8,425 bases of DNA from an uncultured Ignavibacteria bacterium (GTDB lineage Bacteria > Bacteroidota > Ignavibacteria > Ignavibacteriales > Melioribacteraceae), in NCBI GenBank assembly GCA_937930275.1, contig CALGLM010000446.1, positions 1 to 8,425 on the forward strand, written 5' to 3'. Each line of letters begins with the position of its first letter. The first letter of the stretch is position 1. The notes under the pieces are model-generated. The model did no database searches, was not told where the DNA came from, and worked only from the letters and a program-made list of their open reading frames with translations. Of this stretch, positions 1 through 6,067 are shown piece after piece. Position numbers and translations under genes: made by a program.

Positions 1-1
1 T

Positions 2-2323
2 GCCGAGCTTACGGGCAAAAAATACGATCAATTATTTAAATACATAAATGTTGATAAACCCGGATTTTTTGTAATTGAGGGGGATTTTGTTAGCACAGAA
101 GACGGAAGCGGTATCGTACATATTGCTCCTGCATTTGGTGCTGATGACTACGAAGTATCCAAGAAGAATAATTTACCCTTTTTACAACCTGTAAAAAGGA
201 ACGGTACGTTTACGGATGATATTACAGATTTTGCCGGTCAATTTGTAAAAGATGCAGATACAGGAATAATTATTAAGCTAAAAGAAATGGGACAACTTTA
301 TAGAAAAGAAACAATAACCCACTCTTATCCTTTTAGCTGGCGTTTTGATGATGTTCCAGTTATTTATTATGCTCGCGAATCATGGTTTATTAAAACCACT
401 GAAATTGCCGATAAAATGATTGAATTAAACAAAACAATCAACTGGTATCCGCCTGAAGTAGGTACGGGTAGATTTGGCAATTGGCTTGAAGAAAATAAAG
501 ATTGGGCTTTAAGCCGAGATAGATTTTGGGCAACACCGTTACCTATATGGGTAAGCGATGACGGCGACATGATAGCTGTTGGCAGTATTGAAGAATTAAA
601 ACAAGGCTTTGTTGAAAAAGACGGAAAACGAGTATCTGTTTCGGAATTAGAAAACATTGATTTACATAAACCTTATGTTGATGAAATTTATTTTGAAAAA
701 AACGGAAAAATATATAAACGCACGCCTGAGTTAATAGATGTTTGGTATGATTCCGGTTCAATGCCGTTTGCTCAATTTCACTATCCGTTTGAAAACAAAG
801 AATGGTTTGAAAATAATTTTCCTGCTGATTTTATATGTGAAGGAATTGACCAAACACGCGGATGGTTTTATACATTACACGCCATTTCGACAATGTTATT
901 CGGAAAGGTTGCATATAAAAATATTTTAGTGAATGAATTAATACTTGATAAAAACGGTCAAAAGATGAGTAAATCACGCGGAAACGGTGTTGATCCTTTT
1001 GAACTGTTTAATACTTTTGGTGCTGATATTACCCGTTGGTATTTAGTAACAACTTCACCTCCTTGGAAACCAACATTATTTGATAGGGAAGGAGTTGTAG
1101 AAGTGCAACGTAAGTTCTTTGGTACTTTAATGAATACTTATTCTTTCTTTGCTTTATACGCAAATGTTGATAAGTTTACACATAACGAAGAATTAATTCA
1201 CTATGAAGAAAGACCTGAAATTGATAGGTGGATTATTAGCAAATTAGGTAGCTTGATAACCGAATATGATATGTTGATGGAAAAATATGATGTTACAAAG
1301 GCTGCCAGAATAGTTGCTAATTTTACAATCGATCAATTATCTAATTGGTATGTTAGACGAAATAGAAGACGTTTTTGGAAATCGGAAGTAAATAAAAATA
1401 AATTATCGGCTTATCAAACATTATATGAATGCTTAATAACCATTGCAAAATTGGCTTCTCCGTTTGCACCTATGATAAGTGAAGAAATATATAAAAATTT
1501 AAATGATACTTCAAAACTTGAAAATTTTGAATCGGTACATTTAGTTGATTTTCCCAAACCGACTTATAGCGATCCGGAACTTGAAGAAAAAATGGATATT
1601 GCGCAAAGAATTGTATATCTAACAAGAGCGATGAGAGCAAAAAGCAATTTAAAAGTTAGATTACCTTTAAAGAAAATAATTGTTGCTTTAGAAAAGCAAA
1701 AACGTTCTGCTGTTGAAAGTATGGTAAACGTTATATTGGATGAAGTAAACATAAAAGAGCTTGAAGTACTTGATGATGAAGCTTCAATAGTTAACAAATC
1801 AGCTAAGGCAAACTTTAAGGTAATTGGTCCTAAATACGGTAAATTAGTAAAAGACTTAGGAAATAGAATTAAAGAATTATCTAAAGAAGAAATTGCGAAG
1901 CTGGAAAAAGACGGAAAAATTGAAATAAACGTTGCGGGAACTGATTTAACTATAGGCTTGGAAGAAGTTGAAATTTTAAGTTCAAATATTGAAGGTTGGT
2001 TAGTTGAAACAGATAACGGTATAACGGTAGCAATTGATACAGAACTATCTGAAGAGTTAATTGCCGAAGGTTATGCACGCGAGTTTGTTAATAGGGTGCA
2101 AAACTTAAGAAAAGATAGCGGTTTGGACATTATTGACAGAATAAAAATTTTATACAAATCTGATAAAAAACTTGTTGACTATGTTCAAAAATTTTCCGAA
2201 TATATATGTAATGAAACTTTAGCCGACTGTATTTATGCAGTTGATGAAATAAATACTACTGCGACCGAATTTGAGATGGTAAATTTTGTTTGCAGCATAG
2301 CAATTGAAAAAATAGAAAAATAA
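2..2323 (+). CDS. ileS: Isoleucyl-tRNA synthetase, C-terminal 773 residues (5' end outside window)
   Basis: Charges tRNA-Ile with isoleucine in the cytoplasm. The frame is open from base 2, so the gene starts upstream; the first in-window ATG (287) is internal. About 330-380 N-terminal residues (HIGH-motif half of the Rossmann fold and most of the CP1 editing domain) would be missing, judging from the usual 1,050-1,150 residues of this type. Visible in order: the end of the editing domain (GSGIVHIAPAFGADDY, bases 104-151), the HSYPFSWRFDD and WALSRDRFWATPLPIW blocks returning to the catalytic core, the KMSKS signature at 962-976, then the anticodon-binding helical domain (EIDRWIISKL, NWYVRRNRRRFW) and a C-terminal extension. 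The motifs are those of the eukaryote-like (type 2) IleS. The CWRC-type cysteines seen in some relatives are replaced here (SWRF), and no C-terminal zinc-finger cysteines are visible. First gene seen of an operon with dksA, lspA and rluD; dksA starts 17 bases downstream. Confidence 0.97.
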   Translation, partial: AELTGKKYDQLFKYINVDKPGFFVIEGDFVSTEDGSGIVHIAPAFGADDYEVSKKNNLPFLQPVKRNGTFTDDITDFAGQFVKDADTGIIIKLKEMGQLYRKETITHSYPFSWRFDDVPVIYYARESWFIKTTEIADKMIELNKTINWYPPEVGTGRFGNWLEENKDWALSRDRFWATPLPIWVSDDGDMIAVGSIEELKQGFVEKDGKRVSVSELENIDLHKPYVDEIYFEKNGKIYKRTPELIDVWYDSGSMPFAQFHYPFENKEWFENNFPADFICEGIDQTRGWFYTLHAISTMLFGKVAYKNILVNELILDKNGQKMSKSRGNGVDPFELFNTFGADITRWYLVTTSPPWKPTLFDREGVVEVQRKFFGTLMNTYSFFALYANVDKFTHNEELIHYEERPEIDRWIISKLGSLITEYDMLMEKYDVTKAARIVANFTIDQLSNWYVRRNRRRFWKSEVNKNKLSAYQTLYECLITIAKLASPFAPMISEEIYKNLNDTSKLENFESVHLVDFPKPTYSDPELEEKMDIAQRIVYLTRAMRAKSNLKVRLPLKKIIVALEKQKRSAVESMVNVILDEVNIKELEVLDDEASIVNKSAKANFKVIGPKYGKLVKDLGNRIKELSKEEIAKLEKDGKIEINVAGTDLTIGLEEVEILSSNIEGWLVETDNGITVAIDTELSEELIAEGYAREFVNRVQNLRKDSGLDIIDRIKILYKSDKKLVDYVQKFSEYICNETLADCIYAVDEINTTATEFEMVNFVCSIAIEKIEK

Positions 2324-2340
2324 TATAGAACGGAGGAAAC

Positions 2341-3105
2341 ATGGCCCGTTGTGCTAAAAAAAGTACTGAGCCAAAAGCTGAAACAAAGAAAGAAAAAACC
2401 GGTAAAAAAAATGCCGGTGAAGAAACTGTAAAAGCAGTTAGCGAACCGGTTGAAATTAAAGAAGTAAAAGAAGAAAAGCCGGTTAAAAAAGCTGCTAAAA
2501 CCAAGACGGAAGTAAAACCCGAAAAAGAAAAAAAAGCGGTTAAAACTTCTAAAGCTAAAGCAGTTCAAACTGTTGAAGTTATTAAACCTGTTGAAGCGGA
2601 AAAAATTGTATCTGAAGAAGTAACCGAAAAAACGGGAGATGACGAAAATATAATTGAATTGATGTCTCCGACACGTAAAATGAAAAAAATTAAAGGTTAC
2701 TCTAAAAAAGATTTAGAAGAATTTAAAGTTGTTATCCTTCAAAAACGTGAAGAAATAATTGAACAAATTCAAATTCTAAAAGAACAGATGATGGACCCTT
2801 CTACAGGGCAATACGTTAACGAAAACTCTCCGTATTCGTTACATATGGCCGAACAAGGTACAGATGCTCAGGAAAGAGAAAAACTTTATCTTTGGGCTCA
2901 ACGTGAAAATAAATTTTTAGGTTACTTGGAAGATTCTTTGGGAAGAATTGAAAACGGAACTTATGGTATATGTATTGAGTGTATTGACGAACCTCAAAAT
3001 CTTTGCCCAACATGTCCTTTAATTCCTAAAGAAAGATTAATGGCGGTTCCGCATACACAACATTGCTTACAAGTAAAAACTAAAATGCAGACAAATAAAA
3101 AATAG
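2341..3105 (+). CDS. dksA: DksA/TraR-family regulator with long charged N-terminal tail and altered zinc finger
   Basis: DksA proteins bind in the secondary channel of RNA polymerase and, with ppGpp, adjust rRNA and biosynthetic promoters. The 254 residues split in two. Residues 1-105 are low-complexity and rich in Lys, Glu, Ala, Val and Pro, probably disordered. Residues 120-254 resemble the family: a coiled-coil hairpin (KKDLEEFKVVILQKREEIIEQ ... YLWAQRENKFLGYLEDSLGRIENGTYG) whose tip carries NENSPYSLHMAEQGTDAQERE, then the zinc-finger region with IPKERLMAVPHTQHC. Cysteines lie at 211, 214, 222, 225 and 242. The family normally has CxxC-x17-CxxC; here there are two CxxC pairs seven residues apart and the final Cys is replaced (CLQV). 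The ATG is chosen because CGGAGG ends four bases before it. Typical proteins of the core type are about 120-150 residues, so the tail accounts for the extra length. Family assignment is firm; whether it acts like E. coli DksA is inferred. Confidence 0.9.
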   Translation: MARCAKKSTEPKAETKKEKTGKKNAGEETVKAVSEPVEIKEVKEEKPVKKAAKTKTEVKPEKEKKAVKTSKAKAVQTVEVIKPVEAEKIVSEEVTEKTGDDENIIELMSPTRKMKKIKGYSKKDLEEFKVVILQKREEIIEQIQILKEQMMDPSTGQYVNENSPYSLHMAEQGTDAQEREKLYLWAQRENKFLGYLEDSLGRIENGTYGICIECIDEPQNLCPTCPLIPKERLMAVPHTQHCLQVKTKMQTNKK

Positions 3106-3112
3106 GTTATAC

Positions 3113-3751
3113 GTGAAAGTAATTTATTATTCTGCTTTAGTTGTTCTTATAGACCAGGTTTCAAAGATTTTAGTAAAAGGGATTAATATCCCTTTTCTAA
3201 ATCTTAATATTGTTGGTATGGATGAACACCAGAGCTTTAATGTTTTTGGTGAATTTTTTAAAATCACCTTTGTTGAAAATCCCGGTATGGCATTTGGCAT
3301 AGGTGTAAATACCGAAATAAAATTATTACTCTCTTTGTTTTCTATTATAGCAGTAATCGGAATTGCATATTATATTTATGTTTCTCGTAATGAAAGATTT
3401 GTTTTTAGATTTGCTCTTGCGCTTATACTTGGCGGAGCAATAGGTAATTTAATTGATCGTACGTTTTACGGAATTATTTATAATTACGCTCCGTTATTTT
3501 ATGGTCATGTTGTTGATTTTTTGAATGTCGAGTTTTTTGATTTTTCTTTATTTGGGCAAACTTACGAAAGATTTCCTGTATTTAATGTTGCTGATAGCGC
3601 AGTATCTATAGGAGTATTTTTACTCTTATTTTTTAATAAAGTAAAACCCGAAACAGAAAATAAAAGTGAAATAGAATCAGAAAATGAATCAGTAATTTCC
3701 GAACAAATAGACGAGACTGAAATACAGCCTGATGGGAAAAATAATAACTGA
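3113..3751 (+). CDS. lspA: Lipoprotein signal peptidase (signal peptidase II)
   Basis: Inner-membrane aspartyl peptidase that removes the signal peptide of prolipoproteins after Lgt has lipidated the cysteine. The 212 residues contain the family landmarks: LIDQVSK (12-18) in the first membrane helix, VENPGMAFGI (54-63), GGAIGNLIDR (107-116), VVDFLN with probable catalytic Asp135, and FNVADSAVSIG with the second catalytic Asp161. Hydrophobic helices lie near residues 3-21, 68-90, 99-118 and 158-176. After the last helix comes an acidic, Glu/Ser-rich tail (about 177-212) not needed for catalysis; usual family length is about 160-170. The start is GTG, seven bases after the dksA stop, with AGG at 3104-3106 overlapping that stop codon. 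The last 20 bases overlap rluD, suggesting coupled translation. Confidence 0.95.
   Translation: MKVIYYSALVVLIDQVSKILVKGINIPFLNLNIVGMDEHQSFNVFGEFFKITFVENPGMAFGIGVNTEIKLLLSLFSIIAVIGIAYYIYVSRNERFVFRFALALILGGAIGNLIDRTFYGIIYNYAPLFYGHVVDFLNVEFFDFSLFGQTYERFPVFNVADSAVSIGVFLLLFFNKVKPETENKSEIESENESVISEQIDETEIQPDGKNNN
3175..3196 (+). repeat. Perfect inverted repeat inside lspA, terminator-like
   Basis: AAAAGGGAT (3175-3183), a TAAT loop and ATCCCTTTT (3188-3196) make a perfect 9-bp stem with a 4-base loop. It has the A-tract/T-tract form of short bidirectional intrinsic terminators, but the Ts are part of the stem and only three base pairs are G-C. It covers lspA codons 21-28. It may be chance in AT-rich coding DNA. 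Confidence 0.35.
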
Positions 3752-4721
3752 AAAAAAATTTCGAATTGAAATTACGGACGGAAAGAAAAAAGAACGAATT
3801 GATACTTACCTAACAAACTCAATAGAAAATTCAACTCGAACAAAAATACAAAAACTAATTAAAGCAGATTTAGTTTTAGTAAACGGCAAAACAATAAAAC
3901 CAAATTATATTGTTATGCCGAAAGATATAATAGAAGTTACAATACCGGTTAGCCCACGTCCGGAAACTACGGAGCCTGAAGAAATTCCGATTGACATAAT
4001 TTACGAAGATGATTTTTTACTTATTGTAAATAAACCAGCCGGAATTGTTGTTCACCCGTCTTTAGGTAATTATACCGGCACCTTGGTTAATGCATTACTC
4101 TATCACATGAATAAACTAAGTACGGGTAGCGAACCGGGTCGCCCTGGCATAGTACACAGAATTGATAAAGATACAAGCGGGCTTTTACTAATTGCAAAAG
4201 ACGAAATATCTCATGCATTTTTAGCTAAACAATTTGCAAATCACACAATTGAAAGAGAGTATTGGGCTGTTTGCTGGGGAATATTTAAAGAAAAAGAAGG
4301 TGAAATAATAGGGAATATTGCCAGAAGTACCAAAGATAGAAAAGTATTTACCGTGCATAAGGATCAAGGAAAATTTGCACATACAAATTACAAAATACTT
4401 GAAGAATTTGAGTTTTGTTCGTTAATAAGCTGTAAGTTGAAAACAGGAAAAACGCATCAAATACGCGTACATTTAAGCAGTATTAATCATCCTATTTTTG
4501 GTGACCCTACATATAACGGCAGAAAAATAATGTGCGGTAGTGATTTACCAAAAATTAAAAGCAGAGTTGATAACTTATTGGATATTATTCCCAGACAAGC
4601 ACTTCACGCCAAAACATTAGGTTTTATACATCCCGCAACAAAAGAAAAAGTGTTTTTTAATTCCGATTTACCAGAAGATATGAATATTTTGATTAAAAAA
4701 CTAAAATTCGACCGGTCATAA
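3732..4721 (+). CDS. rluD: RluA/RluD-family 23S rRNA pseudouridine synthase
   Basis: Converts specific uridines of 23S rRNA to pseudouridine. The 329 residues have an N-terminal S4 RNA-binding domain (about 19-75: RIDTYLTNSIENSTRTKIQK, then LVNGKTIKPNYIV), a short acidic linker, and the catalytic domain starting at IIYEDDFLLIVNKPAGIVVHPS. The signature GRPGIVHRIDKDTSGLLLIAKD contains the catalytic Asp145; the C-terminal RNA-binding blocks ARSTKDRK and LKTGKTHQIRVHLSS...HPIFGDPTYNG are intact. RluD rather than RluA/RluC is preferred from the S4 domain and HRIDKDTSG wording, but subfamily and exact target uridines are inferred. The ATG overlaps the end of lspA by 20 bases; no alternative ATG exists upstream before the in-frame stop at 3708. 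No Shine-Dalgarno sequence is evident, so translation is probably coupled to lspA. Last gene of the operon; no hairpin-plus-T-run terminator is visible after it. Confidence 0.92.
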   Translation: MGKIITEKKFRIEITDGKKKERIDTYLTNSIENSTRTKIQKLIKADLVLVNGKTIKPNYIVMPKDIIEVTIPVSPRPETTEPEEIPIDIIYEDDFLLIVNKPAGIVVHPSLGNYTGTLVNALLYHMNKLSTGSEPGRPGIVHRIDKDTSGLLLIAKDEISHAFLAKQFANHTIEREYWAVCWGIFKEKEGEIIGNIARSTKDRKVFTVHKDQGKFAHTNYKILEEFEFCSLISCKLKTGKTHQIRVHLSSINHPIFGDPTYNGRKIMCGSDLPKIKSRVDNLLDIIPRQALHAKTLGFIHPATKEKVFFNSDLPEDMNILIKKLKFDRS

Positions 4722-4774
4722 ATTATTACCCTTTTTATTTATAAGTTAAATTTACAAAACAATTCTTTTTTTCA

Positions 4775-4802
4775 TTGTAATTTGAGCTATTTTTTGTATA
4801 TT
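4775..4802 (+). promoter_or_regulatory. Candidate sigma70-type promoter for the ilvE leader
   Basis: TTGTAA (4775-4780, four of six matches to TTGACA) and TATATT (4797-4802, five of six to TATAAT) are 16 bases apart. Transcription would begin near 4809, just before the long stem of the leader at 4811, which supports the call. In Bacteroidota the housekeeping promoter often reads TTTG / TAnnTTTG instead; I found no well-spaced match to that form here. In AT-rich sequence such matches arise easily. Confidence 0.45.
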
Positions 4803-4810
4803 GAAGTGTG

Positions 4811-4946
4811 ATAGATTAAAGGTTTTATAGTATAAAAATATATATGAAAACAGAAAAATTTAGTGAAAATATTAGAATAGGATTATACTTAGCACTATTA
4901 AGCCCGGTAGTATCCGGGCGAAACGGTCATAAAACCTTCGGTCTAT
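4811..4946 (+). ncRNA. Candidate structured cis-regulatory leader RNA upstream of ilvE
   Basis: ATAGATTAAAGGTTTTAT (4811-4828) can pair with ATAAAACCTTCGGTCTAT (4929-4946): 15 Watson-Crick pairs, two G-U pairs and one A/C mismatch over 18 positions. The enclosed 100 bases hold a perfect hairpin at 4902-4919 and a weaker 5-bp pairing TAGTG (4861-4865) with CACTA (4893-4897), giving a multibranched layout. The element starts at the predicted transcript start and ends 35 bases before the ilvE ATG. I recognise no known riboswitch core (TPP, SAM, FMN, glycine, lysine, c-di-GMP and fluoride considered by eye). It could be a leader that senses branched-chain amino acid supply, or simply a stabilising 5' structure. 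No T-run follows, so control of translation would be likelier than termination. Confidence 0.45.
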
Positions 4947-4948
4947 AA
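4844..4948 (+). CDS. Possible 34-residue leader peptide rich in Ile/Leu/Val
   Basis: A short frame starting ATG, 34 codons, ending TAA with a second in-frame TAA directly after it (4946-4951). Residues 10-23 read IRIGLYLALLSPVV, in which eight of fourteen are isoleucine, leucine or valine, the products of the aminotransferase encoded by the next gene. This is the composition expected of an attenuator leader peptide. Its codons run through the GC-rich hairpin and the 3' arm of the long leader stem, so translating ribosomes would open both. Against it: no Shine-Dalgarno sequence precedes the ATG, the C-terminal third (SGRNGHKTFGL) is not leader-like, and short frames are common by chance. It is in the same frame as ilvE but separated by the two stops, 33 bases before the ilvE start. 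Confidence 0.35.
   Translation: MKTEKFSENIRIGLYLALLSPVVSGRNGHKTFGL
4902..4919 (+). repeat. GC-rich perfect hairpin in the ilvE leader
   Basis: GCCCGG, a six-base loop TAGTAT, and CCGGGC form a stem of six consecutive G-C pairs in an otherwise very AT-rich spacer. It is followed by GAAAC, not a T-run, so it is not a standard intrinsic terminator. A hammerhead core was considered because GAAA follows the stem, but the required CUGANGA before it is absent. It is probably a structural arm of the leader. Confidence 0.6.
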
Positions 4949-4967
4949 TAAAAGAATACTAAAATAG

Positions 4968-4975
4968 AAGGAAGG
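4968..4975 (+). promoter_or_regulatory. Ribosome binding site of ilvE
   Basis: AAGGAAGG ends six bases before the ATG at 4982 and fixes that start. The CCTTC at 4935-4939, inside the 3' arm of the long leader stem, is complementary to either GAAGG copy here (4967-4971 or 4971-4975), so the same bases could pair with the upstream arm or mask this site. Confidence 0.75.
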
Positions 4976-4981
4976 ATAACT

Positions 4982-6055
4982 ATGGTATCTAACATCACAT
5001 TAGAGACAAGCGAAATTAAGAAGAAAGTAGAACTGCCGGAAAAAATAGTATTTGGCAGAACTTTTACCACACACATGTTTGAAATGGACTACGACTCTGC
5101 TGCCGGCGAATGGATTAACCCACGAATTAAAGAATATGGGACGATTGAAGTTAGCCCTGCTACAATGGTTTTCCATTATGCACAGGCTATTTTTGAAGGT
5201 TTAAAGGCTTATAAGTTAGATAACGGGAAAATAGCGATATTTAGACCTGAAAAAAATATTGAAAGATTTAATAATTCATGTAGAAGGATGTGCATTCCGG
5301 AAGTTGATCCAGATTTTTTTATGGAAGCTATGAAAGAGCTTATTAAAATTGATAGCGAATGGATTCCAACAAGACCCGGTCATGCATTGTATATAAGACC
5401 TTTTGTTTTTGCTTCAGAACCGGTATTAGGTGTTAGACCTTCTGATAATTATAAGTTTATGATAATATTAAGTCCGGTTGGTCCTTATTACCCTGAAGGT
5501 TTTAAACCTGTACCTATTATGGCAACTGATAAATACGTTAGAGCCGTGAGAAAAGGAGTAGGAGACTGCAAAACCTCGGGTAATTACGGTGCAAGCTTGT
5601 TGGCTCAAAGAGAAGCTCGTGCAGTAGGTTATACTCAAGTTTTATGGTTAGACGGAATTGAACAAAAATATATTGAAGAAGTTGGTACAATGAATATTTT
5701 TATTCGATTCAAAAATGAAATTGTTACTCCTAAATTAACAGGATCAATTTTACCGGGAGTGACAAGAATGTCTGTAATTCAAATGTTGCGCGATAAAGGA
5801 TATACCGTTAATGAAAGAATGGTTTCAATTGATGAAGTTATTGACGGTTATAAAACAGGAAATTTAATTGAAATTTTTGGTAGCGGAACTGCCGCTGTAA
5901 TTTCGGCAGTTAGCAAGTTAAAATATAAGGATGAAGTTTTACATTTTAGTGATGACCAACCTGGAGAACTTAGTAAAGAATTATACGAAGAATTAACCGG
6001 CATACAATACGGTAAAGTTGAAGATAAGTATAATTGGTTAACATATGTTGAATAA
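4982..6055 (+). CDS. ilvE: Branched-chain amino acid aminotransferase
   Basis: PLP-dependent fold-type IV enzyme that exchanges amino groups between glutamate and the keto acids of leucine, isoleucine and valine: the last step of their synthesis or first step of their breakdown. The 357-residue length and wording match the longer, eukaryote-like BCAT class rather than the ~310-residue E. coli IlvE. Visible motifs: YGTIEVSPATMVFHYAQAIFEGLKAY (52-77), LYIRPFVFASEPVLGVRP, the PLP lysine Lys197 in KGVGDCKTSGNYGASLLAQREA, LWLDGIEQKYIEEVGTMNIF (221-240), and the phosphate-binding region EIFGSGTAAVISAVSKL near the C-terminus. No residues expected for catalysis appear missing. The start follows a strong ribosome binding site. 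It is preceded by a promoter-like sequence and a structured leader with a possible Ile/Leu/Val-rich peptide, and followed after 12 bases by the phosphatase gene, so it probably heads a three-gene transcript. Confidence 0.95.
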   Translation: MVSNITLETSEIKKKVELPEKIVFGRTFTTHMFEMDYDSAAGEWINPRIKEYGTIEVSPATMVFHYAQAIFEGLKAYKLDNGKIAIFRPEKNIERFNNSCRRMCIPEVDPDFFMEAMKELIKIDSEWIPTRPGHALYIRPFVFASEPVLGVRPSDNYKFMIILSPVGPYYPEGFKPVPIMATDKYVRAVRKGVGDCKTSGNYGASLLAQREARAVGYTQVLWLDGIEQKYIEEVGTMNIFIRFKNEIVTPKLTGSILPGVTRMSVIQMLRDKGYTVNERMVSIDEVIDGYKTGNLIEIFGSGTAAVISAVSKLKYKDEVLHFSDDQPGELSKELYEELTGIQYGKVEDKYNWLTYVE

Positions 6056-6067
6056 GTAGAAAATTAA

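Noticed and set aside
367..657. Minus-strand open frames within ileS (also 543-761 and 1564-1797) and a + frame at 738-929
   Set aside because: They lie fully inside the ileS frame, match no known family by eye and have compositions expected of antisense or shifted reading of an AT-rich gene.
2233..2568. Phe/Ser-rich minus-strand frames opposite the start of dksA
   Set aside because: The Phe-rich sequence is the antisense of the Lys/Glu codon runs of the dksA tail, not a membrane protein.
4711..4740. Terminator after rluD
   Set aside because: GACCGGTC is a palindrome without a loop and the following T-run is interrupted, so no convincing hairpin can form.
4893..4930. Hammerhead-ribozyme-like stem followed by GAAA
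   Set aside because: The essential CUGANGA on the other side of stem II is absent (CTATTAA there) and no fitting stem III or cleavage site is seen.
4713..4933. Ten-base direct repeat CGGTCATAAA at 4713-4722 and 4924-4933
   Set aside because: The first copy is the end of the rluD coding region; a single short repeat with no other copy or target-site duplication does not support a mobile element.
5887..5911. 8-bp perfect stem AACTGCCG/CGGCAGTT with a 9-base loop in ilvE
   Set aside because: No T-run follows and it lies in the conserved GSGTAAVISAVS coding stretch, so the repeat is most simply explained by codon content.
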